DNA of 64,000 nt from Rotaria sp. Silwood1 (GCA_905250075.1 CAJNOP010000319.1:138469-202468); one strand, 5' to 3'; shown: positions 21,843-35,399, counted from the first letter of the stretch. A program made the numbers and translations. Notes: a model not told the origin generated them from the letters alone.

Positions 21843-21948
21843 ATAAATAATAATCCGTCAAAGAAACTAAAATCAAGAGAGAAATAAAAAACATAAAAGA
21901 TGAAGACCCAAATACCTTATTTTCTATAATAACAAACCTTATTGAATG

Positions 21949-22166
21949 GTGGATGTGGGTGTGGGTGTGGGTGTGGGTGGGTGGGTGTGGGTGTGGGTGT
22001 TGGTGTAGATAGGTGTGGGGTGTGGGTGTGGATGAGTGTGGGATGTGAGTGTGGGTGTGAGTGTGGGTGTGATGGTGCGTGTGGGTGTGGGGTGTGAGTA
22101 TTGTATACCTTTATACAGCACACCCACACCCACATCCACATCCACACCCACACCCACCCATATATA
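21949..22166. repeat. Large TGTGGG/CCCACA hairpin
   Basis: G-rich arm 21949-22095 with GGGTGTGGGTGGG and GATGTGAGTG variants; loop AGTATTGTATACCTTTATAC; C-rich arm 22118-22166 (CACACCCACACCCACATCC...). It lies just 5' of the secreted-protein gene. Confidence 0.9.
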
Positions 22167-23995
22167 TTACCCAATGCATTACATAGAAGGAAAAAATTGA
22201 AAACTTGTTAAAACGCATACGAAAACTTGACCTGTAGCACTAAAATAGCTTTCAACTTTCATAATGATAACAATCTGTATTTTTAGACAAAACGGCTGAG
22301 AATTCAGCTTAGTTCATAAAACAATACGTTCTAGATCGATTCTTTTTTTAGGTCAGGACTACTTTTTAAACCTTAATACTCAAGCTGAAAAAAATGGTTC
22401 ATATTTAAATTATTTACAAAAAAAATGACGCCATATTCGAAATTCAGCACTGACACACATGTATTCTTAACTATATCCCGATTCGACTTGAAGCACAACT
22501 AGGCCTTCTATATCACAGGTCGAACCATGCATTTACACTTGCCTGATGTTTCCTGCAAGTATAAACGGCGTCACTACATATTGATCTATCTGTTGGTACA
22601 ATGTGAACTCAGTTTTGGATCGAGCACACTTGCAAGTATATGCGCCCACATAAAGGAATTCCTCTAAGTGATAAAAGAACAAAAGTTTGAAACTAGAAAA
22701 AAAAGGTTTGCTCTCATTGTTCTCAACACTATTGAATGTGGATGTTTTTTTTTCGATGGCGTTTCGATTCATGGCTAATATATCATTTTCTTCGTTTTTT
22801 CTTAGACTTTTGCTACTTCTGTTCCGACACGGAATAAAAGCTTAGTGAAAAATTTTCTTAATCTTTCTAGTGCAGCACAGTGCACACATACAGAAATAAC
22901 TGAGGTCAAGCTTGTTACGCTGGATGTTGTCGAATGGATTCAAAGTTCGTGACTACATGGCAGTCAGATTCGGATGGTTTCTTTATGGCGTATTCCGGTT
23001 ATTCACATTGTTTTTCATTGAAAATCACATATCGGACTTACTGGTTCCCAATCAGGTATATGAAGCTGGAAACCATCAGATCTGTTCATATTCGATGTCA
23101 TCCAGTACGATCCAGTGTCATAAAATCATTAAAATCTGCTTCGGTGAATGTCACTTAGTTCCGTGATAAAATCCTTTCAATTCTTCGTACAGCAGCATGT
23201 CCAATTATATCGGCATGGGACATTTTCACTCATACGATTATATCGTTTTTGGCAATGTGGATTCGACTGGAATTAGTTACCTATGGTCATCGGGTGCAAA
23301 CGGAAAATGATGAAACTAACTGCGTTTGTTAGTGAGTGACTCATCGAAGCGATCGTAGTCAATAATTGAACGTGAAACTAGTTCCACGAGGTTTTCTCGA
23401 GCGAAATCGATCCAAGTGGATGGCATGCACTATTAACAAAGGAGTGAACAATAACAAAAGAAAAACTATTTCAATGCAGTAGAGGGAAGATAAGAAAGTT
23501 TATTTTACACTTTTTATATGATGACCAAAATATGATTTTCAATCTCTTAAAAAAAACACGAGATAGATAACGTGTTGGTCTTCAACATGACTACCACAGT
23601 CAATAAATTAGTTGTGAAAATAGTTCTTTCCAAATTATTGAAATTATAGTATACATCTTCATACAACAGCAAAAAAACGAAACCCATCACTCCAGCTCTA
23701 CAACCGTTCACTAAGATTGTAATAGTGACACCAAAGGAAACAGTGGATAAGACTTTGAATGGATCCATTAGTACTTTTCTTGATCAAACCACTTGAATAA
23801 TACACCAATGATACGAGCATCTTGGTGTCAGTTTCATGAGTTTTCGATCAAATTTTGAATGTTAAAAGCTATCAACAGAATAATTCATTTTTCGTCACTT
23901 TTCCAATAATAAAACGGTTCACTGTGGATTCCATTAGATAATAAACACAACACACAGAATGTGATTGATGCTATAATTTCTATAGCTTTTTATTG
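22167..23995. other. Gene-free stretch
   Basis: Several short frames occur, for example minus-strand 23547-23768 with hydrophobic content, but none has a domain, splice context or supporting composition. Nothing confidently recognised. Confidence 0.4.
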
Positions 23996-24050
23996 AGGGT
24001 AAGGATGTGTGGTGTGAGAAAATAGAAAATACACACGCATACCCAAACAA
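23996..24050. repeat. Highly degenerate TGTGGG-like hairpin
   Basis: GAGGGTAAGGATGTGTGGTGTG, a loop of AGAAAATAGAAAAT, then ACACACGCATACCC. It keeps the G-arm-first layout. Confidence 0.55.
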
Positions 24051-25611
24051 ACTAATTCGATGCATGCACAGTTTCAACAAATTCTGAGTCTTCCTTTTTT
24101 GATCAAAAGTTTTAGCTAGGGTCCGTCCGTCAGGAACTTGGTGACAAAATGATTCAATAAAAACTCTGGTTTTATTTTTCAGATAGTTGGCATTTGTCCA
24201 TCTAATAATTTCAAGGAAGTTTCATGGCTTTTCTGCGTTCGCCGAACCATGATTTGACAGAATTTATTTCTCATCAGGTCCATGAGAGGAATCACTAGTA
24301 ATTTTTGAACGGAGGAAAGCATGCTACAAATTGTTTGAAATCTACAGAGACCAACTCATTTGTTATACTGGTTCCAAACACTATATTAGTGTTTATTGAA
24401 ATCGATATTTTTCTAATCGAAATCTTTTAAACATTGTCTAAAAGGACAACAAAGCTTCATCAGGAAAATAGACGACTAAGGAATTTCTTAAGGGATCATA
24501 TTTTTTCACCTTGTAAACAAATGTCATAGCTTTTCCAAAGAGCTACCAAACGAACACTAACCAAACTTTGGTCACTTCAATCTGCAAAATCACATTCTGT
24601 ATGTTCTACTTACTACCCAATGGAATCTATATGGATACGTTTGATTATTGGAAAAAAGTAACCAAAAATGCATTACTTTGTTCATAACTTTTAATTTTCA
24701 AAATTTGACCGAAAACTTGTGAAACTGGCACCAGGATGCTTGCCTCAACATACTCTTTCCATTGATATATGATTCGATAGGTTTGTTCAAGAAAAGTGCT
24801 AATAGGTAAATTTGACGTCTTATGCGAACCTGTCCTTTGAAGCAAGAGGTTTTGAAATGCAAAGTAAAAAAAGCACAACTGACAATTTCCTAGTTATCAC
24901 TAATTGACCGTTTTTTTCTTGGCAAGTAACCAATCAACAAAAACTGGAATTACGACTCTAAAATCTAATTAAAAAAAACGTATATTGCTGACCAACTCTT
25001 TACGCTCCATCTAACTATGTACATACATCTGCTTAAATTTTGTTGTTTTAATACCATATATATATTAAAACTTCATTATCGTCTAGGATTGCCATACGAA
25101 AAAATGGCTTATATAAATCTATGTATGAACGGATAATTCGAAAGTTTTCCCTTCCGCTCGTGCTCTACTCCTATTTGAATTCTAGAGCTTTCTTTCTCTG
25201 CGTTTCAATTGATTCTAAAGTATCTAGCTGCATAGGAGTTATTTCAATCTCTCAGAACTTGTCAAATCATGTTTTTAGTATTCATACTTTGAAATAATTT
25301 CCAAACGCCATCGGAGTATACAAGAACATCTCCAAATCTATATATTGCACTGTTAAAAATATTCTTCCTGAAGGAATTATCCCAAGCAGATTCTTTTCCG
25401 AACACGAACCGAAGCAGGTATAGTCCTTTAATATGACTTTAAAAAATGTAGAAAAAGCAAAGGAATAAAGAAACAATGAATTTTTTTAATGAAAGAGAAT
25501 CCAATGGAATGAATCATACATGTAAAATCAAAGGAATCGAGTCCTAATTATTTTAATCTAATTGATTTTATATTTTCTCAAGATTCAATTTTTGACAACT
25601 AGGATCCTTCT
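24051..25611. other. Gene-free stretch
   Basis: AT-rich. No credible coding sequence, RNA gene or repeat unit recognised. Confidence 0.4.
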
Positions 25612-27056
25612 CAGATTTTGAGAAAGTTTTTTTTTATAGCTCGATAGCAATAAGTGTGCTGATTACAAATATCAGTTTTCTTCAAACGTATTTCAGGTGA
25701 TAGGGAAGATCTGAAGTACTCTTTAGAAGCCTTAGAACGAGTTTTTGAGGTGAAAGTTCACTAAAACTCGACTAACGTTCACCAAACCAAGTCCATTTGA
25801 TGCAAAATTTTTGTCTCTATCAGATTCTATGACACTGTCTAAGATATTCAAGTTTCTTTTCTATTGATAAATGCAAAATATCGTCCCAATTGTATAGTAT
25901 TGTTACAAAAAATAATTTTTCGAGTTTTATGTAGTTATAGTTTCTTCAGGTGTATCAGCGAGACTGTTTTTATCACATATGTGATTTAATGTGCTCTTTC
26001 TCTCGATATCATGTTTAGTTTGAAACTCGATGCTTAGTAAAGTACTTTTGCTCTAAACACTTTACTTATCAGCCAACTTACATCTTTTTCGACTGGTATT
26101 CGATGATTTTTGGACACAACATACCTCTTTTGTTTTTGAACGAATATCATATTCGAAATAATTAAGGAAAACTAAATTAACTTAGGCATGTTTAAAATTG
26201 TTTCAGCGAGTTTTTTTTGATCGAAGTCGAACCTCCGTTTCCTTGAGAGATTCGTGGGAAAATGAGTTACTTCAAAATAACTGTTTAAATATCTAAATAC
26301 ATCGGATTAGATCTCAACATGATATTTCACAAAATCAGTACTACATTTCCAGTGGCAGTATCCTTTTCTATGAAGTTGATATTTTGATATATCTCTGAAG
26401 GGTATCACGAGAAGAAATTTCATCGAAAAAAACTTGCAGAAGCAATTGTAAACATGTATAAACTGACTTGATTTTTCTTGATGATTTCGCATATGACATT
26501 CATTTAAAGTCAAAAAAAGGGTTTTTTGTTCGAAAATCGTCGTATAATAGTCGACAAAGACGTCAATTGACTATCAAGGAAAATGGTTAAAGAAAAAATG
26601 CTTTACTAGACATCGAATTTCAAGCTGAAAATAATCTCGTGAGAAAGAGCACATTCAATTACATATTTGATAAGCAAAATATCATTGATACATCCGGAGA
26701 AACTATGACTTCATGAAGCTCTAAAGTCTGTTATTTGTAATACTAGCACTCAATAAGGGCAGTATTTGGCATTTATCGAAAGAAAAACACTTAAAAATCT
26801 ATGATGTTTTTGGATTCTAACATTGAGAGAAATTTCGCATCACATGAATCTATTTTTCCTGAAGCTAATACGAGTTTCAATGAACTTTCAGGTCAAAAAC
26901 TGATTTTTAAGACTTTCACACACTATTTGAGATCTTTCTTACTATCTGAGTATTTAAAAGAAAAAATGTCATATTTTTGTAATCAGCACACTTAAAACGA
27001 TGGGATTATAAAGAATTATAGTAGAATGGTGATGAAAAAATTTTCTCAAATCTTCA
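25612..27056. mobile_element. Large decayed palindrome, about 1.4 kb
   Basis: Inverted correspondences are nested about a centre near 26330: CAGATTTTGAGAAAGTTTTT (25613) with AAAAATTTTCTCAAATCTTC (27037); AAGTGTGCTGATTACAAATAT (25653) with TTGTAATCAGCACACTTAA (26977); ATGTGCTCTTTCTCTCGA (25988) with CTCGTGAGAAAGAGCACATT (26637). Many mismatches show that it is old. No coding frame. Confidence 0.6.
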
Positions 27057-30000
27057 CGCACACCTTAGAACTGATAAAGTGAGTTGTAAGAAAGTACAAA
27101 ATAAACCAGAGCAAAATAATTAGGATGACATTTTTCTTTAATCTTAAAGCTCTCTCCATTCTATTATTTCTCATAAAAAAATCCTTTTTGCTCTTTATTT
27201 TTTAAGTATGAATGATTCACTTATCTTCATTCTTTATTACAAAGGAGAGATTAGGTAAAGTGTTACCCCTTAAGTGAACGAAAACTGCTTCGCTAAAAAA
27301 ATATGAAGCATTTATTTTACATGTAGCATCTTATTTGTTTTTCCGCTAGACCAAACCTCTTCAATTGGTTAAAAACTAGAACTGTCAACAGTTTAACTTC
27401 TAAGGTGGGAAACAAAAACCAAATTTACAATAATATGTAGAGATTCTTTGTGAGACGATTAACGTTACAATAGCTGATCGTAACTATTCATTTTGTAAAG
27501 GATCTTGAAGCATTATCGTTGTCAGAAAGCAAATACCATGGTAAGAAAATAACATTATACATTTTAAGTAGCACTACTTTAGTACAGAAAAGCTTCGTCA
27601 GATCCTATCACTAAAAAGACCTAAAGAGGATATTGTTTCATTTCTACATACCTTTACGTGTTATATTCGTAGAGAATATTGCTTGATACAGACAATAATA
27701 TTGTATTGTCGATGTTGTTGTGTGCTTGAACTAAAGGAGAATCCAGCGTATTTATACTTGAAAAATCTCCTTTATTTCGTGCATCCAACCATATCGAGAA
27801 AAATGATGACCATAGTTTCTAGACATGCCTGGTTTATTTCCAGTGGAAATTTAACCATCGTTTTGCTTGTTGTTTCATTCGTCATTCATAAAGGGGAAAG
27901 GTACCTCTATACAAAGTGACTAATGAATATGAAAATATACATATAATGACAATGAGGATATTGCCATACCTTACCTTGTTCTTTTTTGCTTGTTCTCTCC
28001 CTTCTCCTTCATACCGATGGACAATAACCATTAAGTAGCAAATAATTTCTCATCATAATGTATTGCAACTACGGTTAGCTTTTTCTCAAAAGGTACATAT
28101 TTTTCCCATTTGCAAAATTTGTCTTTCTTTTGTTTCTTCTTTCATTCATCCTTCGTACAAATGTATGATGCTGATAGGAAAAAAAACATGCATCACAATG
28201 TGCGAAAAACAATAACATGCATATGATCATAACACAGGTATTTTTCTTGTTCGTGGAAATTTTTCCCTTTAATCGCTTGAATATTTTTCATTTTCATTAT
28301 GTTTATTTATTTTTGTATATCTTGATTTAAAAATTAAAATGAAATGAAAAAAAAATTATTTTTAATAATTATACTATATTTAGAACAAGTATTGTTATAA
28401 AACAATGACTTGTCATTTCACGAATCCATGTTGTCTTGTTCAGATGTTGTAGAGGAATGCATGAGTTTTTCTATTCAAATTTATCTTTCTTTTGATTTGT
28501 GTAGCTGTTTTTATTGAGCGTTTGCATATTAATGCTATCATGACGATGTTTTCCAACTTCTTGATGGAGAAATAAATGGTTTCTTTGATGCACTGCTTTA
28601 TCTAATCAATTTCTTTGTCAATAACAAATACTTTAACCAAAACGAGATGTGCATTAATAACTATTATCTTGATGATGTTCTACAATCTATGAATTGCATT
28701 TTAGGTCACGCTTTTTTATTTGTATTTTGTATTGTGGTATTTGTTTATTTAAACCAAATTTTGTTCCCTCATTATACATTACTCCATACTGACGTGTCAC
28801 TTCATAAAAATTCGATCTGGACTTTTGTTTAACTGGGTTCGTATCTGCTATTTGAAGCTTATTATGGTCACAGAAAAAGATTTGAATTTTTAATAGTTCT
28901 AAGCTCTGTTTTAGTACTACTACTTCATGTTCAAATGGCAACTGTAGTAGTTTTAATGGATTTCACGGTTTGTTCAATATATTTATCAATAATATGTGTT
29001 GGATAATCGACTTTATATAAATTGGTTTAAGTTCACTTAAATCATCTTGTCGGTTATCATAATTATTTGCTGTCTCGATTATTAAGGATGTCATGCTTTG
29101 AAAAATATTGATTTGAAGAGACTGCTGATGATCAGAATAGTAATTCTATAATCTATCGTATGCTGTATGGTTTCGATACCACCTGATACCAGTCGTATTA
29201 TGATTGTTTTTGGTAGTACTATTGCTTTCATATGCATAAGTTAATCTAATTTTACTTTTCATTTTATTAAGATCTGCAATATATATTTTATCATCATCAA
29301 ATAATGTGACGTTTTATTGCTATAAGCAATTTTTTCAAAAAAAATACAACGTTTGCAACACATAAAAATAAATTCTACATTTTACAACAGAGTAAATGCA
29401 AATGAAAACAGAGAGTCATTTTTCTGTTTGTTTTTCTTTTTTTCCTAGTTTTAATAGTGACATGGAATAAGGTGGCGACAGTAATAGATTGTAGTGATGA
29501 ATAATCTCCAGAACACTATTAGCGTCATACTCCACCAAAAATAGCTGGTTATTTTTGAATGTTGATGCTGTTCGAGTCATCTTGAGCTAGTGATTCATTA
29601 ATTAGTGAATACATTGTTTCAATTATTCTTCTTTTATTCCAATTCTTTTTTTGTTGAACAATAAAAGCATCATCAGTGTCAAATAAACATTGATGACAAT
29701 TTTGTTCCATACATTGTATCATTCAGACTTGTCATCAAAGTCCTTGGTCGATGTGAAATATTGTTTCGTTCTTTTGTCAATACTTAATTGTGTTTCTTCA
29801 TAGTACTTTTTGTGTTATTTACAATCGCATTGACTTTGTTAAACAAAAGATTGAACTTCTTTTAGATATAAGGGGTATTTCCATGGGATGTCAACCACGC
29901 ATACAAACGTTTTCTCAGATTTTGATGAAATTTTCAGCGTTTGTAGAGCTTTTAATTCTAAGCATTTTGATGGAGATTGACTAAAAATACTACCAGCACT

Positions 30001-30652
30001 AAAGACGAACAAAGCGTGTTTTTCTCACCGCTTTCCCAACAGTTTTCGGTCCTTTTGTACACCGAAACAAGGTCAAAAATAAAATCTCAGACCATATTCG
30101 GATTCTTTGCGAAAAGGTACATCGACTCATATTAAATATGTCTGAACTTTTGAAAAAATTGAGGCGTATATGCCTCACAGACCACATGCCAAAACAGCAT
30201 TTCTTCAGTGCTTGATTATTCCAAAAAGCCGAATTGCTCGATCGACTGGTATAGTGTATTTGATAGAGCTTCGCCTGCTCTACAATCCCTATAGTACAGA
30301 ATTTCCAGTGTTTTTGATACACCTAAAATATTGGGTCTACTTTATTTTCACCTATATCCTTAGGAGAGGATTTGCCACAAAGCTGTTAGAAAAAATCTTT
30401 TAATTTTCGTTTCAGTTACGCAAAACGAAAGATCTAGTCAAACTCCAGTTAAATTCAAAATATCAGGTCATTTGGTTTTACGTAAGGAAAATGCGAGCTG
30501 AAACAAGTATAAAGAGTCTCTATTTCGACTCCGAACAAGTCACTAAGAAAGGGGTGTGCTCAGTATTTTGACATTATCTCTAGAACGGCTTGACAGTTTG
30601 AGGTTGGGAATGTCTCATTAGATAGAGAACAGTATAGGCTACAAATTCATCT
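27057..30652. other. Gene-free stretch of 3.6 kb
   Basis: AT-rich with many short frames, none with domain-like content or credible splice neighbours. No palindrome or TGTGGG hairpin was seen. Confidence 0.4.
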
Positions 30653-31149
30653 TAGTTAGGTAACCGATGTATAGGATAAATAAAACGGCATAAGGTCAAA
30701 AACTGTCAAAGCTCAAGAAATCTCACCTTCATGGATAGCGGTATTTTGGACTGTTTTTTCGGTGGGCTATGCGCTACTAGAATTTCTTTTTTTTACCAAA
30801 CATATATCTGGTCAAGACACATCTTTTGACATTAATTTGTCTAGCACAAACCATTGACGGGTAAAGTTAGCAAGGACCACACGATGGTCAACCCTACCCG
30901 GTCATGATTAATTCTATCTCTGGCAGTCCTTGCTAACTTCACCCCTTAGTAGTTTGTGTTAGACAAATTAATGCCAAAAGATGTGTCTTGACCAGATCTA
31001 TGTTTGGTAAAAAAAAGAAATTCTAGTAGCGCATACCCCACCGAAAAAACAGTCCAAAATACCGCTATTCCCGAAGGTGAGATTTCTTGAGCTTTGACAG
31101 TTTTTGACCCTACCCCGATTTATTTACCGTATACATCGGTTACGTAACT
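30653..31149. mobile_element. Near-perfect palindromic element, about 500 bp
   Basis: The left arm (CTTAGTTAGGTAACCGATGTATA...) and right arm (...TATACATCGGTTACGTAACTAAG) match as inverted copies over some 200 bp each. The centre lies near 30900, where GTTAGCAAGGACCA and its complement flank a short unpaired core. Arm similarity is high, so it is young. The right end touches the TGTGGG tract at 31150. No protein is encoded. Confidence 0.8.
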
Positions 31150-31506
31150 AAGGGTGTTGGTGTGGGGTAGGGTGTGGGGTAGGGTGTGGGTGTGGGGTAG
31201 GGTGTGGGTGTGAAGAATCATTTATTCGTCTATACCCACACCCAGCCACACCCAGCCACACCCACACCCACACCCACACCCACACCCACCCACACCCACA
31301 CCCACACCCACACACCCACACCCACACACCCACGTCCACACCCACACCCACACCCACACCCACGCCCACACCCAGCCACACCNNNNNNNNNNNNNNNNNN
31401 NNNNNNNNNNNNNNNNNNNNNNNNNNNNNNNNNNNNNNNNNNNNNNNNNNNNNNNNNNNNNNNNNNNNNNNNNNNNNNNNNNCCACAGCCACAGCCACAC
31501 CCATAA
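31150..31506. repeat. Large TGTGGG/CCCACA hairpin containing an assembly gap
   Basis: G-rich arm 31150-31212 with GGGTGTGGGGTA units; loop GAAGAATCATTTATTCGTC; C-rich arm from 31233 with CCACACCCA and CAGCCACACC units on both sides of the gap, ending near 31503. The true length is unknown because of the gap. Confidence 0.9.
31383..31482. other. Assembly gap, 100 N
   Basis: Exactly 100 undetermined bases inside the C-rich arm. The round number indicates a scaffolding placeholder, so the gap size is not a measurement. Confidence 0.98.
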
Positions 31507-31888
31507 CTGGGTTATACACAGACATGCCTGCCAGGCTTCTTTGATCATATCAATGATACTTTCGTATTTTATGCAACCATAGTTTCACGTTCATACTTCC
31601 TGCGTACATGAGAGATTGGAAGGCATTCACGATATTGCATTTTGAGTGAAGCCAATACATGAAGATTTACTGTGCATGCTTTATTCCAGAAATGAACTTT
31701 AAAAAAATAACAGCAGAGGAGAACATTGTTGAATCATGATTTTAATGAAAATGAAGCTGTATCTAGTGCTCTTTATTGTCTTTTGCTAGCAAAACACGTT
31801 CCATATACATCAAAATAGTAAAGAATAAGGATGCCTGACAGTTGCTTACTGACTAGAGTAACATTCACGAAACAACAAAAGAAGCTAG

Positions 31889-33880
31889 ATGGCCATGCAA
31901 GAGCAAGCAACACAAACCAGCCGATATCGCAGAAGCCAGGCTTTAACAATGAATAATGTATTCCAATTCATTTCTTCGCTAATTATTCCACTTATGTTAG
32001 GCGTATTCACTATTGTCATTACTGTCCATCAACAAAAAATGGCTCGAGAACAACGGCTAGAAGATCTTAACGAATCGAGGTATCAACGTCAACGAGAAGA
32101 GAGCCGTCAGGGAGAGTTGGCAACTAGCCAGTATCAAGACGAACTACTTGTAGCTTATATCAAGGATATGGCTAAATATTTGGAAAAAGGAAATGGTTCA
32201 CTCACGTCTAATAACGTTATGGCTACTGTTGCTCGAGTTAAAACGCTGAATATCTTTCGCCAATTAGATCCACAACGCAATGTTCGCATTATTCGATTTC
32301 TCTATGAAGCTGGACAACTTACTAAAACACAGGAACGTCCCTCACTGGACATCTCAACAGCCGAACTTCGTGATATAGATTTTCGTGATTCAGCAATTAA
32401 TAAAAAGAAATTGAATAACATAACATTGACTGATATATTCCTCTCGAATGCTTCATTCATAGAAATTGAGATGGAGATGGTCAACTTTGCTGGTACCCAG
32501 TTTGACACAACCAATTTTGCGTCTGTACGACTCCATAATATCAATTTTTCATTCACTAGATTCGATAGTGTTAACTTTTCATATGTAGAGCTTCACAACG
32601 TCTACTTTGTATTCAGCTCACTAAGCGATACCAGTTTTTCATTTGTTTCGCTCGCTAATGCCCACTTGCCATCGGCCCAGCTAGAACGTGTGAATTTTTC
32701 ATCCTCTGTGCTGTTTAATGACGAATTTTCATTTACCAGACTCGAAAATATCAATTTTTCGTTTGCTCTGCTTAATGATGTTAATTTTTCATTTGCTTGG
32801 CTTTCCAATGTCAATTTTTCGTATTCGCAACTAATTAATGTCAAGTTTTTGTCTACCACATTCTATAATGTCAACTTTTCATTTGCTGAACTGAGCTATG
32901 TCACATTTTTAGACGTTCAATTCGTCAACGTCAATTTTTCATCCGCTATTTTAGGTAAGGCTCACTAACTATAGCCTTGTTTTTCTTTTGCATGAAATGT
33001 ATTTTTCGATTACTCATTAGTTTCAACCAATTTTACTGACACAAGAGCATCTTACACGGATTTTCAAGAAACAACTTGCATTGCTGCTGGTTTTCATGAT
33101 ATTATTTTATCTCATTCTAGCTTTCAATACTCAAATATCAAACGTGCTTTGTTCAACGGAGCTGACTTGACCAACGTTAGTTTTACTCATGCCAATCTGT
33201 ACGAGGCTAATTTTAGATACACCATTATTACAGACAGACAACTGCAAAGTGCTCTCTCTATCCAAGACGCTGTACTATCCAATGGAACACTTGTTCATGA
33301 TACGAACTTGATCAACAATGGCCATGCTGACTGTAACATTTATCCTATTGATAGTTGGATATTGCAAAGTGGCAATGTTACTACGATGAAATCCGACACG
33401 AATAATATTAGCTGTCAATTCGTATTACAATCATTTACTACTGGAGCTACTATGTTGCAACGCATCAATTTATCAAACAAGTGGGATTTGAATTATTGGT
33501 CATACTCCCAAGCTATATTGAGTGCAAACATGAGCATCGGTGTAGCCATCCAATTGAGTGGAATAAGCAACACGGGACACATCCATGCTTCGCAAAAGTT
33601 AAGTAAGTTTCAGCATACTAGCATCGACAATGATATATCCTTAGTATACATAGATTCGACTAAACGAAATATTAGCTTGGTTTTGCATAATAATATGCGA
33701 CAACTGGAAGTGTCTATCGAGTTTAGTGTATTCGCCAATCACAGCAATGAGGCAAATTATTGGTGCGATGACATTAAGCTCTTCATCCTCTATGGCACTA
33801 ATTTTGAAGTTTTACGAGGTAAGAGTGTATCCAAACACTATTTACGAAGAGCTCATCGTCTATACGTCCGGTTTTCTTGA
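31889..33880 (+). CDS. Membrane-anchored pentapeptide-repeat protein
   Basis: Two exons, 31889-32954 and 33021-33880, joined by a 66-nt GT-AG intron in matching phase; 641 residues. Residues 25-46 form one membrane helix (FISSLIIPLMLGVFTIVITV), followed by a charged Q/R/E-rich coiled stretch (48-82). A helical domain (about 88-150: ELLVAYIKDMAKYLEKGNG..., RIIRFLYEAGQL) leads into DISTAELRDIDF. From about 165 to 430 there is a ten-residue rhythm of the form (V/I)NFSFAxLxN, that is, paired pentapeptide repeats that fold as a right-handed beta-helix. The C-terminal 200 residues are beta-rich with paired cysteines. Proteins of this layout form a multigene family in rotifers, with unknown function. 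The repeat is unusually rich in Asn-Phe-Ser rather than the Ala-Asp-Leu of bacterial members. Confidence 0.85.
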
Positions 33881-34624
33881 ACATACTTAAGAATTCTTTT
33901 TACTTTGTTCAAAACAAAATACCAAAACTGAAAATATCCAAAGGTAAATATGTCGAAGAGAAGAATATCGAAAAGTAGATATGTAGAAAAGGGCGAGTGT
34001 TGCATAAAAAACAACGTCCACATCTATCACGATACCCACCCTCATCCACAGCCTCACTCCCACCCTACATCTCATACACTTATCCATGCTCACAGCCCAC
34101 ATGTTATCCTTCGAGACTTGTATTATTTCTTTTTTCTATATTATTCTTTCCGATATTTTTAGTTTCGGCTAAAATCGAGATTGCCCACACTCATGCTTTG
34201 AACCGAATCAGTCAGTATGGCGATTGCCAGTCCGGTCCGGTCGAATTTTTAAGAGCGGCTGGTCTTCACCGGTTTTTTTCGGTATTTTTTAAAAAGTTTT
34301 TCGGGCTCTAAACCTTGCTTATTTTGTTCCTTTTGAAAGGTTTTATTAGTGTCAATGGTCAAGAGATATGAGTCTGAAAGTTTTTCACTGACAAAACTTC
34401 AATCGTATTGGAAATCCTACCTCTGAATATTGGCTAACACACTTTCCCATCCTAGGACGAGAGTCTCATATCACATTGAATAAATTTATTATGCTCACGA
34501 AAAATTAGCTAGATTTGACAAGGTGATGTCAGTCTCAATTAAAGATTTTTCATCTTGAAATTTCGGGCTCACTTTTCTGGAAAAGGCTTTAGCCAACTTT
34601 CATAGAGTCCCAATAGCCACTAGT
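33881..34624. other. Intergenic, with C-rich remnant and hAT-like fragment
   Basis: Positions 34012-34100 are a lone C-rich, CCACA/CACCC-like stretch without a clear G arm, probably a decayed half hairpin. Positions 34190-34300 carry AACCGAATCAGTC and TCCGGTCCGGTCG, similar to the CCGG-rich end of the hAT-like element at 5195. No gene. Confidence 0.5.
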
Positions 34625-34665
34625 AGGGTGTAGGTGTGGTTCATCCGTTTTACACCCACACCCCG
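34625..34665. repeat. Minimal TGTGGG hairpin
   Basis: TAGGGTGTAGGTGTGG, loop TTCATCCGTTT, TACACCCACACCCC: a complete hairpin in 41 nt. It shares GTGTGGTTCAT with the 7590 hairpin. Confidence 0.85.
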
Positions 34666-35399
34666 AAAAGAAAATATGCATAAGTATTTTATAAGGATAT
34701 ACAAAAAACAGAAAAAGACAAATCATACATAAGAAGTCATAAACTATCAAGAACTTCATTCTCATGACATGGGAGCATGGCTATATTTTTCTGGCGTGAA
34801 AAGTTCTTTTTTTTATTATTCTCGATCGCAAAGGACGTTGAAATTTTGTAAAAGTCAAAAAACCGATTACTTGAATTTTCGTTTCGGCTTTGATAATGTG
34901 ATTTCTAATTCTACTTTTTTTTGTCATCTTATAAAGATTTTTTCGATTGAACTTTGACCTGCAATCAGTATTTGGAAGAAGTACAGAAAAGATATCGAAG
35001 TTCATTTTCCTAAACTAAATGCTTTTTCACTATCAAGATGATGAGCAGAAGGTTATTGCCTCTAACTATGACAGTTATTTTTTTGTGCAATCTTTGATTG
35101 ATTAATATTATCGCTAAAATAGAACCCGCTAGTATTGAAAATTCTCAGTGGTGACTCAATCTATGATGTCAAAGGTACAACTCTCTCCAATCGGAGAAAA
35201 TATTTGTTTTCTCTTAAGAGAATTGAAGTTCTTTTCTATGCATTCTGTTAGAAGAACGACATTTTTTCTTTGCAAATAGGTGAGACCCAGCTCCACACCA
35301 TATCACGCTCTTCGGGCCATTACTGAAAATCCCAAAAACTTGCTTCTGAAGATACATATTTTGATGAGTTATCAGATTAATTACTTTTCATTAAATTTT
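34666..35399. other. Gene-free stretch
   Basis: AT-rich sequence with overlapping short frames on both strands (for example 34769-35005) and no recognisable product. Confidence 0.4.

Noticed and set aside
30170-30403. 77-codon plus-strand frame
   Set aside because: No domain, no splice context and overlap with an equally long opposite-strand frame; likely chance.
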